Shown: piece by piece, positions 5,027-8,844 of the stretch
Numbering within the stretch: the first letter of the stretch is position 1
Layout: the number at the start of each line of letters is the position of its first letter
NCBI GenBank assembly: GCA_913047525.1
Contig: CAJWUS010000054.1
Coordinates: 1 to 8,844 of the forward strand
Origin: an uncultured Flavobacteriales bacterium
GTDB taxonomy: Bacteria; Bacteroidota; Bacteroidia; Flavobacteriales; BACL11
Length of the DNA stretch: 8,844 nt
Direction: 5' to 3'
Made by a program: the position numbers and the translations under genes
The notes under the pieces: generated by a model
The model's input: only the letters and a program-made list of their open reading frames with translations
Databases searched by the model: none
Told to the model about the DNA's origin: nothing

Positions 5027-7282
5027 ATGCCGCTTGAAATAAACAAAACAAAAGGAAAATTCGGGACAACTCCTGTATTTATGGCTTCTATCTCGACTAT
5101 TTTGGGAGCTATTTTATTCCTGCGTTTTGGCTATGCAGTAGGAAATGTAGGGTTAATGGGAGCTATCGGTATTATCATTTTAGGTCATTTGATTACTGTA
5201 CCAACTGCACTTGCCATTGCCGAAATAGCAACAAACAGAAAAGTAGAAGGAGGAGGAGCTTATTATATTATCTCCCGTTCGTTCGGGCTAAATATTGGCG
5301 CAACAATTGGGATTGCACTTTATTTATCGCAAGCAATATCTGTGTCATTTTATATAATTGCTTTTGTAGAGTCTTTTTATCCTTTTGCTTTATTTTTAGT
5401 AGACAATTATTCTACTATGCCACAAATTCTTGCTGATATTATATTAGATAAAAAAATGATTGGTATAATTTCTATGGGATTACTCACAATATTAATGCTT
5501 ACAAAAGGAGCAAATATTGGTATAAAAGCACTTTATGGGATTGTAGCTATTCTTTTTGTTTCCTTGCTATTTTTCTTTGTAGGAAGTCCTGTTGATGGCT
5601 ATCATTTTGCTGATGTAAGTTTTGTAGACACCATTGCCAATTCTGAGGATTTCTTTTTAGTTTTTGCCATTATTTTTCCTGCTTTTACAGGAATGGCTGC
5701 TGGTTTAGGGCTTTCTGGCGATTTGAAAAATCCTAAATCTTCTATTCCAAGAGGAACTATCTTGGCAACTGTTATTGGTATTGTGGTTTATGTTTTGGTG
5801 GCTTTAAAATTGGTGCTTTCCGCTCCCTTAGAGAGCTTGGGTGCAGATCAACTTATTATGAGTAAAATTGCCATTTGGGGACCAATAATCCCTATCGGTT
5901 TAGCATGCGCTTCTATCTCCTCCGCACTTGGCTCGGTAATGGTTGCGCCAAGAACGCTTCAAGCATTGGGCTTTGATAAAATATTTCCACTTAAAAAATT
6001 AAATAGTTGGACAGCAAAAGGAAGGGAAAAGGATAACGAGCCAATCAATTCCTCTGTGATTACTTGTGTGTTGGTTCTGTTTTTTGTTGTTATTGGTGAT
6101 ATTAATATGGTGGCTCAAATTATTGCCATGTTCTTTATGATTACTTATGGTGCTATTTGTGCCATTTCATTTTTAGAACATTTCTCTGGCGATCCTTCAT
6201 ATCGTCCGGCTTTCAGATCTCGTTGGTATATATCGCTTATTGGTGCTGTATTATCGGTTTGGTTGATGTTCAAAATGAACACTTCTTTTGCTATTTTATC
6301 TATTATAATTCTGACCTTTTTCTATTATTACATTAGTAAAAGTTCAGGGGATAAAAGAGAAATAGTCAGTCTGTTTCGGGATGTATTGGTACAATTTGCA
6401 AGGCAGATCCAAATTTTTATACAGAAAAAGGGGTCTGATGATGAAAATCTGCATTGGCGCCCATTTGTAATCAGTATTAATGAAAAATCTTTTGAAAGGA
6501 AATCTGCTTTTGATATGTGCCGTTGGATCTCATATAAATATGGTTTCGGTACTTACATACAATATATAAATGGTTATCTGAGCAAAGATACATTTAAGCA
6601 ATCAAAGGATGTTTTAAAGCAATTATTGAAAGATGAAAAAGTGTCAAAAAGTAATGTATATGTCGATAGCATTATTTCGCCTTCTTACACCTCAGCACTA
6701 GCGCAAGTTATTCAATTATCAAGTATTTCTGGTAAGGAGAATAACCTAATTTTATTAGCCTTTGAGGAGAGTGAAAAAGAAAGGTTTACAGAGATTTTAA
6801 GCAATTTCAAACTTTTGCAGGCAACCGGTTTTGACGTAGCGATTTACAAAACTGATGAAGAAAAAATAAATAATAAAGAAGAGATACATGTCTGGATTTC
6901 GTCCAGAGATTATGAAAATTCAAATATGATGATTCTACTCAGCTATATAATCTCCTCACATCCTGAATGGAAAAATGCAAAAATTAAAGTTTTCTCCATT
7001 TACCCAAATCAAGATGAATTTGAAAACTACAAAAAAAGAATGTTCTCATTTATTGAGTCTGGGCGACTACCAATCTCTCCTTTAAACTTAAAAATGATTC
7101 CGCAAAATGAAGAGGAAGGAATAAAATCTATAATAAATAAACATTCCGAAAAAGCAGATCTAACTATTGTTGGTTTCAGAAGAGAAATAGTTAAAAAACA
7201 AAAATTGGCAGCCTTTGAGGGTTATGAAAAATTAGGAAATGTTTTATTTGTTAATAGTTTGACAGGAAAGGAAATTGAATGA
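5027..7282 (+). CDS. Cation-chloride cotransporter homologue (SLC12/NKCC-like, APC superfamily)
   Basis: Membrane transporter of 751 residues: a 12-helix LeuT-fold core (about 16-437) and a large cytoplasmic C-terminal domain (about 450-751). The core closely resembles animal NKCC transporters: GAILFLRFGYAVGNVG in helix 1, IATNRKVEGGGAYYIISRS (67-85), FAIIFPAFTGMAAG in helix 6 with SGDLKNPKSSIPRGT after it, SISSALGSVMVAPRTLQAL in helix 8, and YRPAFRSRWYISLIGA (392-407). Tyr109, Pro218 and Thr221 fall at the potassium-site positions and Ala295, Ser298, Ser299 at the sodium-site positions, by my recalled alignment. The C-terminal WISSRDYENSNMMILLSYI and HPEWKNAKIKVF resemble the SLC12 regulatory domain. 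Electroneutral Na/K/Cl symport is inferred; an amino-acid permease is less likely. The ATG directly follows the kinase TAA, and the TGA overlaps the ubiE ATG. Confidence 0.87.
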   Translation: MPLEINKTKGKFGTTPVFMASISTILGAILFLRFGYAVGNVGLMGAIGIIILGHLITVPTALAIAEIATNRKVEGGGAYYIISRSFGLNIGATIGIALYLSQAISVSFYIIAFVESFYPFALFLVDNYSTMPQILADIILDKKMIGIISMGLLTILMLTKGANIGIKALYGIVAILFVSLLFFFVGSPVDGYHFADVSFVDTIANSEDFFLVFAIIFPAFTGMAAGLGLSGDLKNPKSSIPRGTILATVIGIVVYVLVALKLVLSAPLESLGADQLIMSKIAIWGPIIPIGLACASISSALGSVMVAPRTLQALGFDKIFPLKKLNSWTAKGREKDNEPINSSVITCVLVLFFVVIGDINMVAQIIAMFFMITYGAICAISFLEHFSGDPSYRPAFRSRWYISLIGAVLSVWLMFKMNTSFAILSIIILTFFYYYISKSSGDKREIVSLFRDVLVQFARQIQIFIQKKGSDDENLHWRPFVISINEKSFERKSAFDMCRWISYKYGFGTYIQYINGYLSKDTFKQSKDVLKQLLKDEKVSKSNVYVDSIISPSYTSALAQVIQLSSISGKENNLILLAFEESEKERFTEILSNFKLLQATGFDVAIYKTDEEKINNKEEIHVWISSRDYENSNMMILLSYIISSHPEWKNAKIKVFSIYPNQDEFENYKKRMFSFIESGRLPISPLNLKMIPQNEEEGIKSIINKHSEKADLTIVGFRREIVKKQKLAAFEGYEKLGNVLFVNSLTGKEIE

Positions 7283-7995
7283 TAAAGCCCCAGCAAGACT
7301 CCCAAATAAGTAAGAAATTGCAAGTCGCAAAAATGTTTGACAGCATTGCTAAAAGCTATGATTTTTTGAATCATACACTTTCTTTTGGCATGGACTTTTA
7401 TTGGCGAAAAAAAGCCATTAGCAAGCTTACAAATAATCCTAAAAGAATATTGGATGTGGCATGCGGAACAGCCGATTTTGCCATTGCAACCAGCAAACTA
7501 AATGGGGTACATATTACTGGAATAGACATCTCCAAAAATATGCTTGAAATAGGAAGAAAAAAAGTAGAAAAAAAAGGATTGGAAAAGCAAATAAAATTAG
7601 AATTTGCTGATTCGGAAAACCTGCCTTTTGAGGATGAAAGTTTTGATGCTATAACGGCTGGTTTTGGCGTAAGAAATTTTGAAAACCTACAATTAGGATT
7701 ATCCGAGATGAGACGTGTGCTGAAAAAAGATGGAATTGTTGTGATTTTGGAGCCATCTAAACCTAAATATTTTCCTATCAAACAAATATATAGTGCCTAT
7801 TTTCATCAAATATTACCATTTTTTGGGCAACTCATCTCAAAAGACAAAAGGGCTTATAATTATTTGCCTGAATCGGTAGATGCTTTTCCTGAAAATGAAA
7901 AATTTATAGAAATTCTGAAAGAGGTAGGCTTTAGCAAAGTAAACTATCTACCCCTAACGATCGGAATAGTTTCACTGTACATTGCAATAAAATAA
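7279..7995 (+). CDS. ubiE: Demethylmenaquinone methyltransferase (UbiE/MenG)
   Basis: SAM-dependent C-methyltransferase for the last step of menaquinone synthesis (demethylmenaquinone to menaquinone) at the cytoplasmic membrane. Bacteroidota generally make menaquinone rather than ubiquinone, so the MenG role is expected. The 238 residues are normal length. Landmarks are MFDSIAKSYDFLNHTLSFG (19-37) with the downstream FYWRKKAI, the SAM-binding loop ILDVACGTADFA (57-68), the acidic end of strand 2 in GIDISKNML (81-89), GFGVRNF (128-134), RRVLKKDGIVVILEPSKP (145-162) and YNYLPESV (193-200). Its ATG overlaps the TGA of the transporter, and its TAA abuts the porT ATG. The quinone ties in with the respiratory cytochromes at the left of the window only at pathway level; they are not in the same operon. 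Confidence 0.95.
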   Translation: MIKPQQDSQISKKLQVAKMFDSIAKSYDFLNHTLSFGMDFYWRKKAISKLTNNPKRILDVACGTADFAIATSKLNGVHITGIDISKNMLEIGRKKVEKKGLEKQIKLEFADSENLPFEDESFDAITAGFGVRNFENLQLGLSEMRRVLKKDGIVVILEPSKPKYFPIKQIYSAYFHQILPFFGQLISKDKRAYNYLPESVDAFPENEKFIEILKEVGFSKVNYLPLTIGIVSLYIAIK

Positions 7996-8736
7996 ATGAT
8001 AAATCGTTTTTTGGCTGAAATGAAAAAATTATTAGCAATATTATTACCTATTTTGTTTATCGCAAATATTCCTTTGCAGATTTTCGCACAAAAGCATCCT
8101 AAATTACAGAATCTTCCATTATACGATAAAAAAAAGATTCATTTCGGATTTACAATGGGAATAAATACAATGGATTTTAGGATAAAGCCTATTGCAAACA
8201 TATCCGATTTAGACAGTTTATATGTGCTAGAATCGCAAAATCAAAAAGGGTTTAATTTAGGGATTGTATCAAATTTACGATTAAGTAAAGCTTTCGATTT
8301 GAGGTTTCTTCCCAGATTAGTTTTCTCAGAAAGAATTATTGAATATTCATTTATTGATGGGAATCGTAAAACTTATATGGAAACAAAACCAATTGAATCT
8401 ACTTTTATCGACTTTCCAATTCTGATAAAATATAAATCCGAGCGTTACAATAATTTCCGCACTTATTTGCTAGGAGGAATAAAATACGGGATGGATATTG
8501 CATCACAAAAGGATATTGATGATGAAGGGCAGAAATTAGTAAAATTGAAGAAAAATGATTTAGGAATTGAAATTGGTTTTGGCATGGATTTCTATTTAGA
8601 ATATTTTAAATTTTCTCCACAAATAAAACTCACTTATGGCATTTTAAATTTACTTTCAGAGGACGAAACTGTTTACACAAAATCGGTCAGTAAACTGACC
8701 ACAAATTCGTGGATGCTGTCTTTTACTTTTGAATAA
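7996..8736 (+). CDS. porT: PorT family outer-membrane beta-barrel protein, type IX secretion
   Basis: Outer-membrane barrel needed for the type IX secretion system (PorT in Porphyromonas, SprT in Flavobacterium), which exports adhesins, enzymes and gliding proteins. The 246-residue product has a signal peptide ending IFAQ (about 32), then the family hallmark LPLYDKKKIHFGFTMGINTM (40-59). Amphipathic strands ending in aromatic residues follow (RFLPRLVFSERIIEYSF, FIDFPILIKYKS, TYLLGGIKYGMD, IEIGFGMDFYLEYFKFSPQI), and the last strand is SWMLSFTFE. The ATG at 7996 directly follows the ubiE TAA, as at the other operon junctions. The ATG at 8020 (MKKLLAILLPILFIANI) gives a cleaner signal peptide without the acidic residue and is an equally good start. 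The ubiE-porT adjacency is, as I recall, widespread in Bacteroidota. It is the last gene of the operon. Confidence 0.92.
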   Translation: MINRFLAEMKKLLAILLPILFIANIPLQIFAQKHPKLQNLPLYDKKKIHFGFTMGINTMDFRIKPIANISDLDSLYVLESQNQKGFNLGIVSNLRLSKAFDLRFLPRLVFSERIIEYSFIDGNRKTYMETKPIESTFIDFPILIKYKSERYNNFRTYLLGGIKYGMDIASQKDIDDEGQKLVKLKKNDLGIEIGFGMDFYLEYFKFSPQIKLTYGILNLLSEDETVYTKSVSKLTTNSWMLSFTFE

Positions 8737-8743
8737 ACAAGCT

Positions 8744-8761
8744 ATTGATTCTCAATTTTTT
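8744..8761 (+). terminator. Weak terminator-like hairpin after porT
   Basis: ATTGA (8744-8748), loop TTC and TCAAT (8752-8756) form a 5-bp stem followed by TTTTT (8757-8761), 7 nt after the porT stop. The stem has one G-C pair only, so it is a poor terminator. It also overlaps a longer AT palindrome (8756-8769). Confidence 0.2.
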
Positions 8762-8844
8762 ATAAAAAATAGATACATTGAGTGTGGATGGGAAGGATTA
8801 AGATAGGAAAAACAAAAAACCCAATAAAAACTAGTTTACCGCCT

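Noticed and set aside
8756..8769. Perfect AT palindrome TTTTTTATAAAAAA within CTCAAT...ATTGAG arms
   Set aside because: A pure A/T stem, with no U-run after the outer arms; expected often in such AT-rich DNA.
8764..8844. Possible minus-strand gene end entering from the right edge
   Set aside because: One frame stays open to a TAA near 8763, while the other two stop near 8837 and 8832. The open frame's product has no recognisable motif, and the stretch is too short to judge.

Overview
The window is AT-rich DNA from a member of the Bacteroidota, probably Flavobacteriales or a close order. Four things support this: a menaquinone methyltransferase gene followed directly by porT of the type IX secretion system, a PKD-domain lipoprotein carrying the Cys/Asn/Asp-rich 'GCMDPNATNY' motif common in that phylum, promoter-like elements of the Bacteroidota type (TTG, about 19 nt, TAnnTTTG), and little use of Shine-Dalgarno sites. 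The exact family cannot be told from the window.

Left part (1-1250): a respiratory region. On the minus strand a NorC-like membrane cytochrome c runs with an ATGA overlap into the first 44 codons of a NorB-like heme-copper oxidase subunit I, cut by the window edge. Divergent from them is a lipoprotein cytochrome c. The spacer between them holds a well-formed promoter for norC, a -7-like box for the lipoprotein cytochrome, and two short symmetric or repeated motifs that could be operators. The set suggests nitric oxide reduction and anaerobic electron transfer.

Middle part (1280-2749, minus strand): three small or exported-protein genes. One is a 62-residue two-helix membrane protein with a cysteine-rich tail. 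One is a probable surface lipoprotein with a PKD domain and a C2-like C-terminal domain. One is a secreted protein built of six short beta-type repeats (DUF6150-like). None has a known physiological role that can be read from sequence.

Right part (2847-8736, plus strand): five tightly coupled genes in the order aspartate aminotransferase, heptose-7-phosphate kinase, cation-chloride cotransporter homologue, demethylmenaquinone methyltransferase (ubiE/menG), porT. The junctions are ATGA, TAAATG, ATGA and TAAATG, so they are very likely one transcript read from a promoter just upstream of 2847. The operon mixes amino-acid metabolism, LPS-core precursor synthesis, ion transport, quinone synthesis and protein secretion. 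It looks like a housekeeping, largely envelope-related operon.

I see no mobile element, CRISPR array, tRNA or rRNA. The window is mostly ordinary chromosomal sequence. The most interesting items are the bacterial NKCC-like transporter with its ion-site residues kept, the six-repeat secreted protein, the cysteine-tailed small membrane protein, and the divergent cytochrome control region.
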